This document shows positions 1 through 12,458 of a stretch of 64,000 nucleotides of DNA, one piece after another. The stretch is from Saksenaea vasiformis B4078 (lineage: Eukaryota; Mucoromycota; Mucoromycetes; Mucorales; Saksenaeaceae). The translations under genes were made by a program, and so were the position numbers. The stretch's first letter is position 1. Each line of letters begins with the position of its first letter. Location of the stretch: assembly GCA_000697055.1 (NCBI GenBank), contig JNDT01002331.1, positions 186,001-250,000 on the forward strand. The letters are read 5' to 3'. The notes beneath the pieces are model-generated. The model saw only the letters and a program-made list of their open reading frames with translations, did not search any database and had not been told where the DNA came from.

Positions 1-1360
1 ATTCTCCACGGTGTGTTGGTCATTGCCATTAATGTGGACCAGTTGCGAATCTCCTTCCACTGAACCGACAAAAACGACATCGTTATCTAGATAGGATAGA
101 CAAGATGGTGTAGATATCTAGGACCAGTGCAACATCAGATACTTGTTTGGCCTTCCTATTTAATTTACTTACGCTTCCAAGGTTTATAAGACACAGCGAG
201 TCCACTGTATTGTTAAGTATGACTAGCGTCAACAAATACAGATATCCTTCTGCGTCGCCAAGCAAGATCCGAGATCCATCGTCATTCATTAAGGTATAAC
301 TGCATAAAGGATAAGTCTATACCCGAACGGATTACGATAATACCTCTTAATCATGGATTTCTTGATTCCAATGGCTTTGGGTGCCTGGTGGGGCTTAAGA
401 TAGCGAACAAACTTTCCACCTAATAGTATCACGCCTCCTATGACGGGTGGCATGGCGATCATTAATGTGGCTTCTGATTCAAAGTGATCCATGACGATGT
501 CGCCTGCAATCAGCTCACGATGGCGGAGGTCCAAGGTGAACGTCTGTAAATATCGGCGATTCAGTGCATCCTCATAAAGTATCATCAACGTCGGCTGTGC
601 CGCATCCTGTAAGAATGCCATCGTCACAATCGTTTTATCCGCCAGCCTAAAAACAGAATTTATATCTGTTAGTATTACAAGTCGCAATGCACAAGCAACA
701 CGTACACAATGTTTACATAGTCAGGTGGATGCTGTTGCTGCCGCCTTCGAGCATCTCTTCGAAGGGAACTTCTGCGGGGATATGTCCCATTTTCTCTTGG
801 TTTTGGTCCAAATTCTGGTATGACAATCGTTACGATATTGTCATAAAGTGATGTAGCAATATAGCGACACGTAGCATCGAGAACACTGTGTACTTCATCT
901 TTCTTAATGCGGGCATCGCCAGGTATGGCGATCTCGCCGCTGATCTCTGTCACAATCTGTTGCGTGCTTTCACAGTAGGATAGAATGCAATACTTGTGCC
1001 GACTGGTGAGAATAAAAAGGGATGCTTTGACACGACCCTGCAAACAAGTTTGTCAGGGAAGATCGGCAAATGGATGCTTTTATTCTGATCCTTACTTGAG
1101 ATTTATAAAGTTTCAGATCCGCGATCGTGCCATGGATACTGAATTCGATTGTCGGCTTCAGACCATCCGGCGTTAAAGTGTAAATCTCAATGCGTGTTCC
1201 TTTGCTATGATTATCACAGTCAGCATGAAAGCCAGCATGATGAGGAATCCGCTCACCCCAGAACCAAATTTATCTCGTCAGGAGCGGTAAATCTCCCTTT
1301 GACAGCAAACTGGGTCGCCGTTGGCTTCTGAGCTGTTACAACATACTGATACTGGGACAT
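1..1360 (-). CDS. DDB1: DDB1, DNA damage-binding protein 1 (N-terminal part, runs off window)
   Basis: This is the N-terminal beta-propeller region of DDB1, the adaptor of CUL4 ubiquitin ligases used in nucleotide-excision repair and chromatin control. The start at 1360 gives MSQYQYVVTAQKPTAT, close to the DDB1 family N-terminus, followed further on by GSRILLGDAEGYLYLL and NDVVFVGSVEGDSQLV, both classic DDB1 propeller strings. Predicted exons on the minus strand are 1360-1257, 1204-1096, 1037-717, 646-344, 299-173 and 117 to beyond position 1. All phases agree except inside exon 3. There the frame carrying LYDNIVTIVIPE must change by one base near 810-812 (a TTT run) to enter the frame that continues correctly into exon 4. 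The rest of the protein (about 1,000 residues in the family) is outside the window. Identification is firm. Whether the frame break is real or a sequence error is open. Confidence 0.93.
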
Positions 1361-2212
1361 GACGCGCAGAGCAACCAACTGTTCTCCTTTGAGAACTGTA
1401 AATATGATGATCTGCAGTCACATTCACATATCAAGTAAAACTACTCTCTAATCATTGTCAGTCTGCAACTACTATTTATTAGCCTTACTTAATGGCAGTC
1501 AGAAGACGTTTTTTACTAGGAACATCCTGCAAAAGGGATTTTTGATGCCAATGAGTATTTTGTGATCCATAGACAGATGCTTATCCCAGAAAGGCAACGG
1601 ACGTTTTTCTGCTGTGTAGAAATTTGAACCGCGAAACGTTCTTGCCTAGGATCGCTTGATACATGCGACGCTCAACTGCGTCAGTGCATCAAAGGTGTGG
1701 TCAACACAATGTCAATAGAGATCTGCACCATATTGGTAAGAAAAATTTGGTTGGTTGTTCCCAGCATCGCAGAAGGCTGGGTTTGTCTCCCGAATTAACT
1801 TGAATTACTATTTCCGTGATACAAGCGGTTGTTGTTATGGGATATAGATCCAGCTTCCATTTAGAGGATATGTACAAGACATGAACCACCTTCTCGGTGA
1901 CCCATAAAGAGCATGCCACAAAGGCGTAAGATTAACAGTTCTTCCAGGACATTACCACTGTTAATAAATAAAGTGACAGAAAAAGCACCAAATACTTGAT
2001 CTGTTTGCTCCACCCAGTTGCAAATTCCAGCGTTCCACTCCACATTGCATGGACATACCATTCTCGCCTTTCGTGCACAGACACGATTATAATAAACGTA
2101 CATAAGCCACTATAGTAGTAAAGGCAAGGTGGTGCGTTTGTGCTCAGAATATATAAAACGCGCGCCATGCCGGAAATTATTATTAGTCCCTTTGTTTCTT
2201 TACGCTTTCAAG
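1361..2212. promoter_or_regulatory. Divergent intergenic region between DDB1 and the ECM33-like gene
   Basis: About 850 bases separate the two divergently transcribed starts, so the region should hold both promoters. A consensus TATA element (tatataaaa) lies at 2150-2158, some 55 bases before the ECM33-like ATG. No convincing coding sequence is seen; the short minus-strand open frames at 1701-2168 have no family signature and overlap one another in different frames. Confidence 0.5.
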
Positions 2213-3565
2213 ATGACTAAATTAGGCTTGCTAGCAATTGTGGTAGCGATGTCAGCAACCACCTTGGCTCAGTGTAAGTAAGGCTAGACGAAGAGCAATT
2301 TTCTTTATGTCTGATCCCCTTTATTGTTATAGCCCAATGTTCCACCGATATCAAAGTCATGGGACAGGAGGATCTCGACACTCTTAAGAACTGCAAGATG
2401 TTTAAAGGAAATATTATGATCAACAACGTACATGTATCGCAGCTGGAACTACGAGGTGTAGAAGAGATTAGCGGTGACCTTGCCGTTCAGGACAGCACTG
2501 ATCTTAAAACGTTCAGTGCACCGCAGCTCAAGACAGTGGGAGGCGAACTCAAGGTTACCAATCAGACAATTCTCGAAAAAGTTGATCTGCCAAGTCTTAC
2601 AGAAGTCAAAGGACTGACGCTTACCATATTACCTGCACTTGAAAGAATCCAATTCCCTGCAGGCCTCTCCAAAATTGAGGATATGCGTATCGAGGATACA
2701 AGAGCACCTGGCGTCGAAGGCTTCCATCCTGATTCAATGAATTCCTTCACGCTGACCAACAACAATTACATGAAACGTTTCGATTTCTCATCCGTTAAGG
2801 ATGTCAAAGGAAGCATATATATTATTGCCAACGGACACGCGTTGGAGTTCCAGGTACTACATGGGGTTGAACAAAAAGTCTAAATCTGTTTGGCTGACAT
2901 TTTTGTTCGGATTGAATTAAAAGGCAACCAACCTGGGTTCGTTACAGAATGCGACATTCCGCAACCTCGCCCAACTTAATGTTCCAGCGCTGACCCGCGT
3001 CGAATCAGATGTATCTTTCCACCAAAACGAGTTTTCCAACCTTAGTATCGATAGCCTTGAACTGATTGGGGGCACATTGACCATCGCAAATAATGAGAAA
3101 CTGACTGACACCTCGTTCAAGAATTTGGCTAAGATCGGTGGCGCTTTGTCCATCGGTAACAATACTCAGCTGCGATCCATCGATGGCTTCCCCAACCTGG
3201 GTGAAGTCGATGGCACCATAGACTTGGCAGGTGGCTTTGAAAAGTACAATCTACCTACGCTACAGGATGTTCGTGGTGGTATGCGCCTTCAGACGACCAG
3301 TTCCCAATTCCCATGCTCTGACATTGAGAAGAAAATGAAAGGCGACAATATTGTCAAGGGTACAGTCTGGAGCTGTTCCTCCAGTATGCAGGAAGGTGAG
3401 ATGACACCTACGATTGGACAAAACGCCGGAATGCCCGATAAAGTCGGTGGAGCTCGCAATAACCAAGCACCGGCCAACAACAGCAATATGTCAGACGCTG
3501 GTCCTATTCCCGGCTCCTGGCTGGCGTTAGTCGTTGGTTTGACATTTATCTCTCTTGGCCTTTAA
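2213..3565 (+). CDS. ECM33/SPS2-like GPI-anchored cell-wall protein
   Basis: Three exons (2213-2273, 2333-2853, 2924-3565) give about 407 residues, near the usual ECM33 size. The start begins a secretion signal (MTKLGLLAIVVAMSATTLAQ). The mature protein opens with CSTDIKVMGQEDLDTLKNC, the Cys-containing N-terminus of the ECM33 family. It is followed by leucine-rich, receptor-L-domain-like beta-helix repeats (e.g. LRGVEEISGDLAVQ). The C-terminus has an Asn/Ser/Gly-rich stretch and then a hydrophobic tail (SWLALVVGLTFISLGL), which is a GPI-attachment signal. Members are GPI-anchored glycoproteins needed for normal fungal cell-wall architecture; the precise biochemical role is unknown. A TATA element lies at 2150-2158, and an aataaa signal at 3604-3609 lies 40 bases after the stop. 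Confidence 0.9.
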
Positions 3566-3603
3566 TCATTTTTATTTCATTGTCGCGAAGATACAAGCCA
3601 TTG

Positions 3604-3609
3604 AATAAA
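3604..3609 (+). terminator. Polyadenylation signal of the ECM33-like gene
   Basis: A perfect aataaa lies about 40 bases downstream of the stop codon, in an AT-rich 3' region. It is followed within 20 bases by T-rich sequence. The position fits a cleavage/polyadenylation signal. Confidence 0.55.
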
Positions 3610-3905
3610 CACCACTTTTTGTATATAAATGACACTCAGTGTGAAATTTCATCACAGACCACAATTTATTGTGTCACCCCTACTTTGTCATGGTGCGCCC
3701 AAATTGAAGTTAACGGTTAGCCAAGAAGAGAAATGATGCACGTCTGCGTATATAGATATACACGTGTCCGTAAAAACATTTCTGTATATAGTTCTACATG
3801 TTCGCTACACTCCCTTTTCTCTCCTTATCTCACTGGGACCCCAGCTGTTGTTTATTGCTCTTCGTGATGAAACGTTTATCTAACAATTGTACTGACAGCA
3901 AATCA

Positions 3906-6184
3906 ATGGATACTGAAAGGTTGTTAAACGATGACACGGATGCACAAGAGAATCCTTTGAGAAACCAACTTGTCGGTGTTCAGAACAGCACCTCATTTGG
4001 CTACGGTGCAGTAATTCCATCGTGTCAACAAACTTCTACAGATCCAAGAGCAGGAAATACCAGTTGCTGTACCATTGTGTCCTTGGACAAACAGTCGAGG
4101 GCAAGGAGTCCGAGCTCGACAGGAAGCTCATACACCTGTGACAATCCGAAGATTGATCTGACCGGAGCGGCACCTGTTACACCAACCCCGCTACCGAAAA
4201 TGCAGATGTTTGTCATTGGTATACTATTATTTAGTGAGCCGCTCACATCAACCATTCTACTTCCATTTATATACTATATGGTATTATTTACAAGTCATTG
4301 TATGCTGCAGAAGTTAATGGTTCCTGTAGCTCAAAGATTTTAATTTGTCGGAGGACGAAAAGGGAATTGGCTCCTATGCAGGCTGGATTAGTAAGCTGAT
4401 GGATGAAGTTGACTTGCGATAACTCAACGGGTGCTACGAAAACAGCTTCAGTCTTTTTTTTGGCACAATTTTTAACGGCTGTACCTTGGGGAAGGTTTTC
4501 AGACCGCCATGGCAGACGCCCAGTTTTGCTCGTAGGGCTGGTAAGTCGTAATGTGCTCCACATCCAAAGTAACACCATCATAGCTTGGGAATTCCATATC
4601 TTCATGCTTATTCGGCCTAAGCAAAAGTCTATGGTGGGCAATTGCTATGCGTGCTCTTTGTGGTATTGTTAACGGTAAGTTTACTGCAAAAAGTTGAACA
4701 GTAGTGACCCCTTCCCCAGGAAACGCTGGTGTTGCACGTTCTATGTTGACCGAGGTTACGGATCGCACAAATAGAGCCAAAGGGTTCTCCGTCTACGGTT
4801 TCTGTTGGGGACTGGGCATGATAGGTATGCAAAATACAGAGTTATGCCCATGACTCATCATCTTGTCTTATTTTCTCTACTTATCTGTGGTTTAAAGCCG
4901 GTCAGTGTCATAAAACACGTGCTATACGCTCCCATTACTGATGCCTTCCTTTCATATAGGACCTGCAATAGGTATCCTAATGTTATAATTAACATGACAT
5001 TAACGTTTTCTGGGCAGGTGGCTATCTCAACAAGCCAGTGGAAAGATATCCTGATGTGTTTGGTGGTAATCAGTTTCTGCAAACCTACCCTTACTTTCTA
5101 CCATGCTTCGTGTCATCGTTGGGTTCGGCCGTCGGGTTCATCGTCGGATACTTCTATTTGAAGGAATCCAATCCTGAAGTGCTAGCAAATCAACGTGCTT
5201 ACAGCTCTCAAGAAACAAATGACTCTGATGCCGAGTGTCGCACACTTTTGTCTCGTCAGGATGACGAAGAAAGCACAAACAAACAAGGGGTTCCAGGAGG
5301 ATTCAGAAGTATTACAAGGACATCCATGGCCGCTATTTTGGCTTACTCGTACGGAAACTCATCCTTTACGTTTGTAAAGCATTAAGTTCTTTGTAGGTTG
5401 TTCTCTTTCTGCGCCATGCTCTGTGATGAAATCATACCACTGTACTTTTCGGCGCCCGCTTATGCTGGCGGACTCAGTGTCAGTTCCCCGGAACTTGCGA
5501 AATCATTGTCCATCTTGGGTATCCAACAGCTCTTCTCTCTGTTTGTAATCTATCCCAGACTCAGCAAGCTAATGTCCACCTTAACAATGGTGCGGTTCGC
5601 TTGCTGTATCTTCATCCCAGTCTATATTCTGCTACCAGAGTTATTCCCGTACAAGGAATGGCTGAGTACGCATATAATGGACGGAAATTCATGGCAATGG
5701 ATGTTTCGCGCTGGTTATATGGCCCTTTTTCTGCTGCGCAATTTCGGAAATGCTCTTTCATATACCAGTTTGTCCATCATGGTAAGCTTACGGTCATCTC
5801 TCGCCATTTACTATGCTGACAAAATTTTTGAGGTAAACAATTCTGCAGAGCCGGAAGTCCTGGGTACTGTCAATGGGTAAATATCATGGCCGATACTGGA
5901 AACAATAATCAACTTTGATTCCGTTATTAGTGTTTGTCAGTCATGTCTGTCTCTTGTGCGCGCATTAGGTAATCTAGCGCGAAGCATTTGTCTTCAGCTC
6001 ACAGATATTTTGGATAGCACCTTCCATCGGTGGTGCGCTTTGGTCCTTTTCGCTGCAAGTAGGAAAGAGTTACCCATTCGACCGACACTTGGTATTCTAC
6101 CTGATAGCATTGTTATCAGCCATCGCTCTATTCCAAAGCTTTACTATTCCTAACAGTGTTGCTCTGGGCGGGCGGAGAAGTTAG
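3906..6184 (+). CDS. Major facilitator superfamily transporter (ZIFL/drug-H+ antiporter type)
   Basis: Eleven predicted exons join in phase: 3906-4280, 4330-4390, 4446-4540, 4584-4674, 4720-4824, 4960-4971, 5018-5348, 5397-5781, 5833-5876, 5931-5968 and 6018-6184, giving about 567 residues. A long hydrophilic N-terminus precedes TPLPKMQMFVIGILLFSEPL (first membrane helix). MFS motif A is clear as GRFSDRHGRRPVLL. The antiporter-like GPAIGGYLNKP follows, and later GTVNG and PSIGGALWSFS mark the C-terminal half. The pattern matches zinc-induced-facilitator-like and fungal multidrug MFS proteins of the plasma or vacuolar membrane; the substrate cannot be told. The start at 3906 (MDTERLLNDD) is preferred; in-frame ATGs at 3868 and 3798 are alternatives. 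Exon 6 is only 12 nt and encodes part of the motif-C glycine/proline turn. Confidence 0.9.
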
Positions 6185-7596
6185 TAGGCTTAGCATCTTT
6201 TTTCTAGCAGGGTTCAACCTGTCATTCTTGTCAAGATGGTATAACTTAAAACTCTCAATTATTTATCATGCGAAGACACCCCCCCAAATACAACATACAC
6301 ATTCCTGTCCAAAACAAAAAGGAGCTCATGGTAAACAATCGGTCTCGTTTCATTACTTCTGTACACCACTGGTTATTGAACAGACTTTTACGCCAACGTA
6401 CCTAAATTCTGTATGCATAAGCCAATCTTTTGTTCAGTATCTATGAGGCTTTACACAAAGAAATAGGCACTTCTACAATGTGTCAAAATTGTGTTGCGCT
6501 GGTTCGCTGTAATAGGTTCCTCAATGCATGAACCGAAAGACGCGGAATAACAGTATTTAGAGGGACGCATGAATTGCCTCTTCTTTTTGCCTCAGCTACG
6601 CTTTCTCGATAAAACATCTCTAGTATGTCCTGGAATTGGCTGTATGCGGGATTACTCATGGCCTTTGATCTATTGTTTAGGCCATTGATTGCTAGAAAAA
6701 GTCACTGGCCGCTGCTCGACGCCATCAATCAAATTTCGCACTCCCACCGAAAGTGCACCCACAAACGTGTGGGAAAACCACTCAGACATAACTAAAATGA
6801 CATCCAAGTTTTACTCCATTTACCAATCATGAATGAATTTCTATGCTATTCTACGTAAATTTCGCATCCATCGAAGGGCCAACTTGATGTATATCAGCTT
6901 GTTACCACTTTATGTGTTAATGACAGCATATCCGATTCCACTCATAGAGCAAAATTTGGCCGCTTATGAACGGAAAATCTGCACAAGTTAGAGTAAACGT
7001 CTGTTCAATAAACGGTAGTTGTCGCTACGATCTGGAGTCTTTGTTGGTTCCTTCAGCGGTCTTAGAAACCATAGATATTACTTACAGTGCAGACTATCTT
7101 AAAACATCTGAGATCTGCTATTACCAGAGCATTCTAGATTGACTTGTAGACTAAAATACTTGTCATAGTCTACGGTACGGGATCCATTATTCGCATCGAT
7201 CTATCAGTACCTGTGGTGCAGAGAGAGTTCTGGACGCCCAATAGCGCTTTTAGGCGCCAATGACGTAATAGGTGGCTTGATCGCTCAGCGGGGGAAACAT
7301 TTGAATTGGCTGGTTTTGAAAAAAAAAACGAAGCCAACACCCTTTGTTCATCAAGGAGAAAAGATCCTTTCCTGCAAGCAAATACGCAAAGGTATGTTTT
7401 ATTCGTAAATCATGGCTTTAGTCTGGATCTATAAAGATCCGTTAGTTTTCATGAACGCGTTATATGTAAATTAGGCAATGCTTATGCTCGATTCTCACTA
7501 TCTTTTTTAGCAATAGCTTTTTTGTCACATTTCGAACGTATTCATTCGTGAACAAGCAAACGCAGTATAGTTTTTATCATTCAGTGATCTAACAAC
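6185..7596. other. Intergenic region, no gene recognised
   Basis: About 1.4 kb between the MFS stop and the start of the BAT2_N gene. It contains only short open frames without family features and several A/T runs, including an A9 run at about 7320. It presumably holds the 3' UTR of the transporter and the promoter of the next gene. No RNA gene or repeat was recognised. Confidence 0.5.
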
Positions 7597-10500
7597 ATGT
7601 CTGGAGAATCTCAAGCTTCAGCATCCAGTCGTTTTACTGGAATGAATAAGAAATACCCTAGCTCGCCAAAGAGCCCTATCGTGAATACTAGCACAACAGG
7701 TGAGTAGTCTTGCAAAAGACTGGTGTGAGCTCATTATAACGCGCTTAGCGGGATGCATGAAAAAGGTTGGAAGGGTAAAAGAGGAATAGTGAAAAAAGAG
7801 GATAGGTGGCAAGAGAGAGGGCGCCAACGAGTCATTGTGAATAAAGTGCTGCCATGTCCATTGATCAATAGGGCGAATATGTTCATAATCAAAATGTTGA
7901 CTTTTTTTTTCCTTTCTTTGCTTTAAAAAAATAGGCAACCGCAACGGTAGTCATGCGCGATCACGATTACTGACAACTAAGGTCTCGGCGCCGCGACCTG
8001 TCAATTTACCAAGCTTAAGAAGGGAAAATGCATGGTCAGAAACACCTGCCACAACGAGCCATCCTCCAGCGAATACTGGATGGGGTTCACCTTCAGGATC
8101 ACCTTTTACTTCACCACAAACCAAACAGACCGAGATCAAATCTACTTCTCTACATTCCTCACCAGAACAACCCGTTGCATCACCTATCCTAAACAAAGAT
8201 CAAAATGCCAACACATCACCTGTCTCATCCAAAGCATCGCAAAATCATGAAACTTCCTTACCTCCCACTTCACCACCGCAAGCATCACGTGCATGGGTAT
8301 TGCCATCGAACCAATCGAACGTCCCTACTGCGGATTCATCCGATTTTCCCACAACGGCAGAAGCAGCAACAACACGTAAAGGTTAAATTAATGGATGTTG
8401 TAATGTGTATTTACATGCGTATTGTCCCACTTAGAGGAGCCAGTAAATGATAAGCCTGATGCTGATCAAGAGTCTGAACCAAGACATGCCACGTGGGATG
8501 AAGTAAGGATTTTCAATGGATCGTCTATCAGCAGGTACTGATCTACTGATTTTGTAAGATGGTTAGCGAAGATTTGGAGTTTTCTGTATCCGTTGTTAAA
8601 TTTGCGGATGGCACGGAGGTCAAAGTGGACACGGGGGATGAAAGTGATAGTGTACATGGAAGAGGAGAGGATGAGCGAACAGACGGATCCGAATTTGTCT
8701 CGCCTGCAGACCGATTTACGGAAGATTACGATCGTAGCTATCCACCACAGTTAAAATCAGTACGAGGCGACCAACAACAACGTCCACCTTCGGACGATCA
8801 TGGTCGTTATGGGGAACGCAGTTCAGGATCTTATTACAAGCCACATCGATATGATAAATGGCGACCCAGTGCAGAGGAAGGAAGAGATAGTGGGACGCCA
8901 CCACGCTATGGACAAACTTACGATCGACGCGCAAGCGTGGAGAGAAATGATACACGTGGGAATCATAGCGCAGATTTTTCTTCTGATCGACGATCATCGA
9001 ATACGGGTTCTGAACGAGGCTACTGGGGAAAGCCGTTTGGAGCAGAGCATGCGCGACGAGATGTGCCGAGTACTGGAGAGGGAGAGCGTGGATGGGGTCG
9101 TGGCCGCGGTCGGTTTGAATCTCGAGGCAGTCAGGACATGAAGGCAGGGTTTCATCCAACACTGCTTCAACGCCCTCGACGCATGTCTGAGCAGTCTCGT
9201 GAGGATAATCAGGAATCGGCAAATGAACGTCCTGCCGATGATGCTGGCATCTTGCGACCAGCTCGTGAACCAAGAGAGGAACGCCCACCAGAGGTAACAG
9301 CCGCTCAACGTGAAGTGATGCTTAGCGCCGCCGAAAGAGCAAAGAAAAGAAGAGATGAAGAGGAAGCAGCTTATGAGGCGGCGCGAGAACGTGCCAGACA
9401 GAAATCGCTTGCGTTAGCCGAAAAATTAAAGAAGGAAGCGGCTAAGGAGAATGAGGAAGGAAGCGAAAAGAGACCGTCTGAGACAGACACGAAAGCCAGT
9501 GTAACGCAGACGGAACCGAAGTGCACTGAACCTGGTGCAACCGAGGCACCCTCTACAAATGCTGTGGATGAGGAGGAAAAGAACGAATCACGACGTACAA
9601 GTATATCCGAATGGAATTCCTATGCAGCGATGTTGTCAAAGCAGACAAAGGACGAGGAGGAAAAGCATGCTAACGAAAAGCAAGCTGAAAAGGAAGAAAC
9701 CAAATTAGATGAAGTTCAGACTGAGACGAGAAGCCAAAAACCTGACGAGCAAGGATCTAGTGCGAAACAGCCTGATGTAAGAATCAGTAAGATAGAAGAA
9801 GAAGAAGAAGGAGCAGCGGCGGATAAGAAAGAGGAGAGTGATGAGAAAGAGGCCGATGTCGAACAGGTGGAAAACAAAGCGCTTGAAAAGCCTAAAAAGC
9901 CGTCTGTTCCAATGACGAAAGATGATGAAAATTGGGAACAGTATGTCAGTAAACTGAAAGATGTAAAGAATGAGCCAATTGTCGTGCATACAACAGCAAA
10001 TGCATGGAATTCTTATGCTACGCGTTTGGAACAACTTTCGACTGAGCGACGTCAGACACGGCTAAAAGCCACTGGCCAAGGAGACGACATTGTCGAAGTA
10101 CATGACTATCAGAATGAAACGAGACTACATGCTACGCGTGAACCCAGTCATACAAGAGGTAGGGGAGGAGGAGCCCGTGCAAACCGAGAAGAACATCCAG
10201 CACGAGGGGGTCGTGGCGCTGGACGCGATAATACAGAGAGATCCCATGCTGGTGGTCGCGACAGCGACTCGCGTATTGTTCGATCAGGAACCAGTCGTGC
10301 TGAGGCTGCTGTCTCGTGGCGACGTCGACCCGTGAAAGAAAACGTTCCTCCCATAGAAAAGGCTGGAGAGAGGGTACAAGAGGTGAAAAGTGATCTATCA
10401 GAAGAGACGCTCACAGAGCAGGCGCTTGCGGAACAGAGCACAGACGAGGAGCCAGTGTTTGCACCCGAGGAGAAGAAATCTAGAGCGATCAAAGCAACTG

Positions 10501-10808
10501 GACCTCGGTCTCAAGCTACAGAGAAAGCAGCGGTAGTGATTCCCCAGGAAGTGCAACGAGCAGAAAAAGCTGAAGAACCTGTTGTGGAAATGCCTGTTAA
10601 AGCGATCCCGCCACCCTCCGAGACTTCGCAGCGCGTAATCAAGCCGAAGAAGAAAAAGAAGAAAAATTTGCTAGAAGCGTCTGCGTCGTCCATCTTTCCG
10701 GAAGCAGTAGAAAGATTAGCTGCGAAAAAGCCTGCTTACATGAGCTTTATGATGGAAAGTGAAGAGTCTGATCTGGAGATCACGGTAAGTTTACCGATCC
10801 ATTTGGGT

Positions 10809-10857
<49 letters not shown>

Positions 10858-11761
10858 CTGTATAATCGATAGATGGTGAACAAACCCGCAACGATCAACG
10901 ACGAAGATGTATCCAAAGCAATTGCTATTCCCCAACCACCGAAAGATTCCCAGAACCACACGTTGACACAGCCCATTCCCAACGAGGTTTTTATGAACTT
11001 CGCGTCGCCTCACGTTGACAGCGGACATCCTTCAAGGCCTGGTTATCAAACGATGGATCTTCCTCATACAATGGCTGATCCACGCGCGATTTCCACCAAC
11101 CAGAGCTTTCCTTTGGTGGTGTACCAGTTCCCTGTAGGTGATGGCTCTGGTTTACCTAATCCTGCGGCGTACGGTGCTGCACCAGAGCAACAACAACGAG
11201 GTAAGCTCATTCTAACGATAGCGAAAACGATTTTATTGCATCCCATAGCTAAGCATGTAACTAGGTGGCTTTGTTCCTGCAAAGAATCAGCAACATCCTA
11301 CTGGGATCTATCTCGTACCTCCACATCAGTTTCCTCCAGGAAACCAGTACATGGTCGCTTTTCCACAGGCAGGACCAGGTAACATGCGGCCACCACCAAT
11401 GTACGCGCCAAATATCCATTGGCAACAGCCACACATGACCAACTTTGTGATGTGTCCCCATCCTGAACACCGCCCAAGGCGACCCTCCGCCAACGCACGT
11501 TCACCTCACACAAACAAGGCCGATAGACAAAAGCCGCACGGTGATACGAATCTATCATCACCTTCCAGCGAGTCAGAACCTGCCATTCACTCGGCTGATG
11601 CCATTCCATGGGGTCAGTCTCCCAATTATAGCAACAGCCGAAGTGGTGGTAGCCACCGTGGCCGGGGAGGCTCTCGAGGACGAGGCCAGCGAAATCCTAG
11701 GGGTGGTCGTGGAAGGCACGACGAACATGGTCAAAAAGAGACTGTTGACAATTGGCAATAA
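7597..11761 (+). CDS. BAT2_N (PRRC2-like) domain protein, RGG- and EK-rich
   Basis: Six exons (7597-7699, 7935-8381, 8435-8502, 8559-10784, 10873-11200, 11265-11761) give about 1,222 residues. The first 180 residues resemble the BAT2/PRRC2 N-terminal domain: APRPVNLPSLRRENAW, then GWGSPSGSPF, and SSDFPTTAEAA. Next comes TWDEMVSEDLEF with VVKFADGTEVKVD. The long middle is low complexity: Arg/Gly/Asp-rich (GWGRGRGRFESRG), then Glu/Lys-rich predicted coiled coil, then a second RG-rich block and a poly-Lys run. The C-terminus is Pro/Gln-rich and ends with an RGG box (HRGRGGSRGRGQRNPRGG). In animals PRRC2 proteins are RNA-binding translation and stress-granule factors; a similar role is inference here. 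Intron 4 carries a long AAT microsatellite. Family assignment rests on the N-terminus only. Confidence 0.75.
10811..10855. repeat. (AAT)n microsatellite in intron 4 of the BAT2_N gene
   Basis: About 15 perfect AAT units start roughly 26 bases after the intron donor at 10785 and end shortly before the acceptor at 10872. The tract makes up more than half of the 88-base intron. Confidence 0.95.
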
Positions 11762-12458
11762 CGAAGAGGGTTTGAAAATCGTCTGTTTTTCTCTGTGAAT
11801 GTCCTTGTAATTTCTTCTTAGTTTTATGAACTGAATGTAATTTGTTTCTACTGCCTTCGTGCTTGTTTAAAAAAAAAATATTGGGTTTTGAAGAAACATG
11901 TGCAGCTAGCTAAGTGTTATTTTTTGCAAGCTGAACAGCGGGTTGGCTTTTGTGCGGAGGAGCAGACGCTTCTACATCAAAAGGCGCGGTTGCACCGATA
12001 ACATTTTTTTTCCCAATCTTCCCGATCGGAACGCGTAAGATAACGGAATGCGTGTTTAAAGAGACCTGGATCTTTTTGTTCCTTCGGCTCTGTTTAGCTT
12101 ATTTTTCTTCCCGGTATGTACCTTTTGGGTGGAATACACCTCCAGAATTACTCATCTCTCTTTCGTGCATCGTTTTTAGCCTGCATGACCTCTATTTCGA
12201 ATTGTCTTTGCTGCCGTGGTGTTCCTTACGTATGAAATTTTATATCCCAATCGAGGGACCAGATGGATATGGTTCAATAGCGCAAAGCTCTGTAGCAAAC
12301 TGTTGTTAAGAAATACTCTCTTTCTTTTTTTCTGATTTTCAGAAGTTTACAAATAAAAACAACATTGCCTTCATGTTATGCGACGTCGTTAGAATTTCGT
12401 TTTTTTTTTTCGTTAATTGTTTCAAAAAAAAAAGTATTGGGGAAAGATTAAACACTCT
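11762..12458. other. Convergent intergenic region, no gene recognised
   Basis: About 700 bases lie between two convergent genes and should contain both 3' UTRs. An A9 run near 11870 and a T10 run near 12400 are seen. An open frame at 11950-12309 lacks any family feature and I do not call it. Confidence 0.45.

Noticed and set aside
797..815. A 19-nt intron in DDB1 (gtaacg...ccag)
   Set aside because: Far below known fungal intron sizes, and it would remove residues matching the family (VIP); a one-base indel is simpler.
1701..2168. Overlapping minus-strand open frames upstream of the ECM33-like gene
   Set aside because: They lie in the promoter region, overlap in different frames and show no conserved text.
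9705..10034. Minus-strand open frame opposite the BAT2_N gene
   Set aside because: Shadow of the Glu/Lys-rich coding strand, giving Phe/Leu/Ile-rich text.
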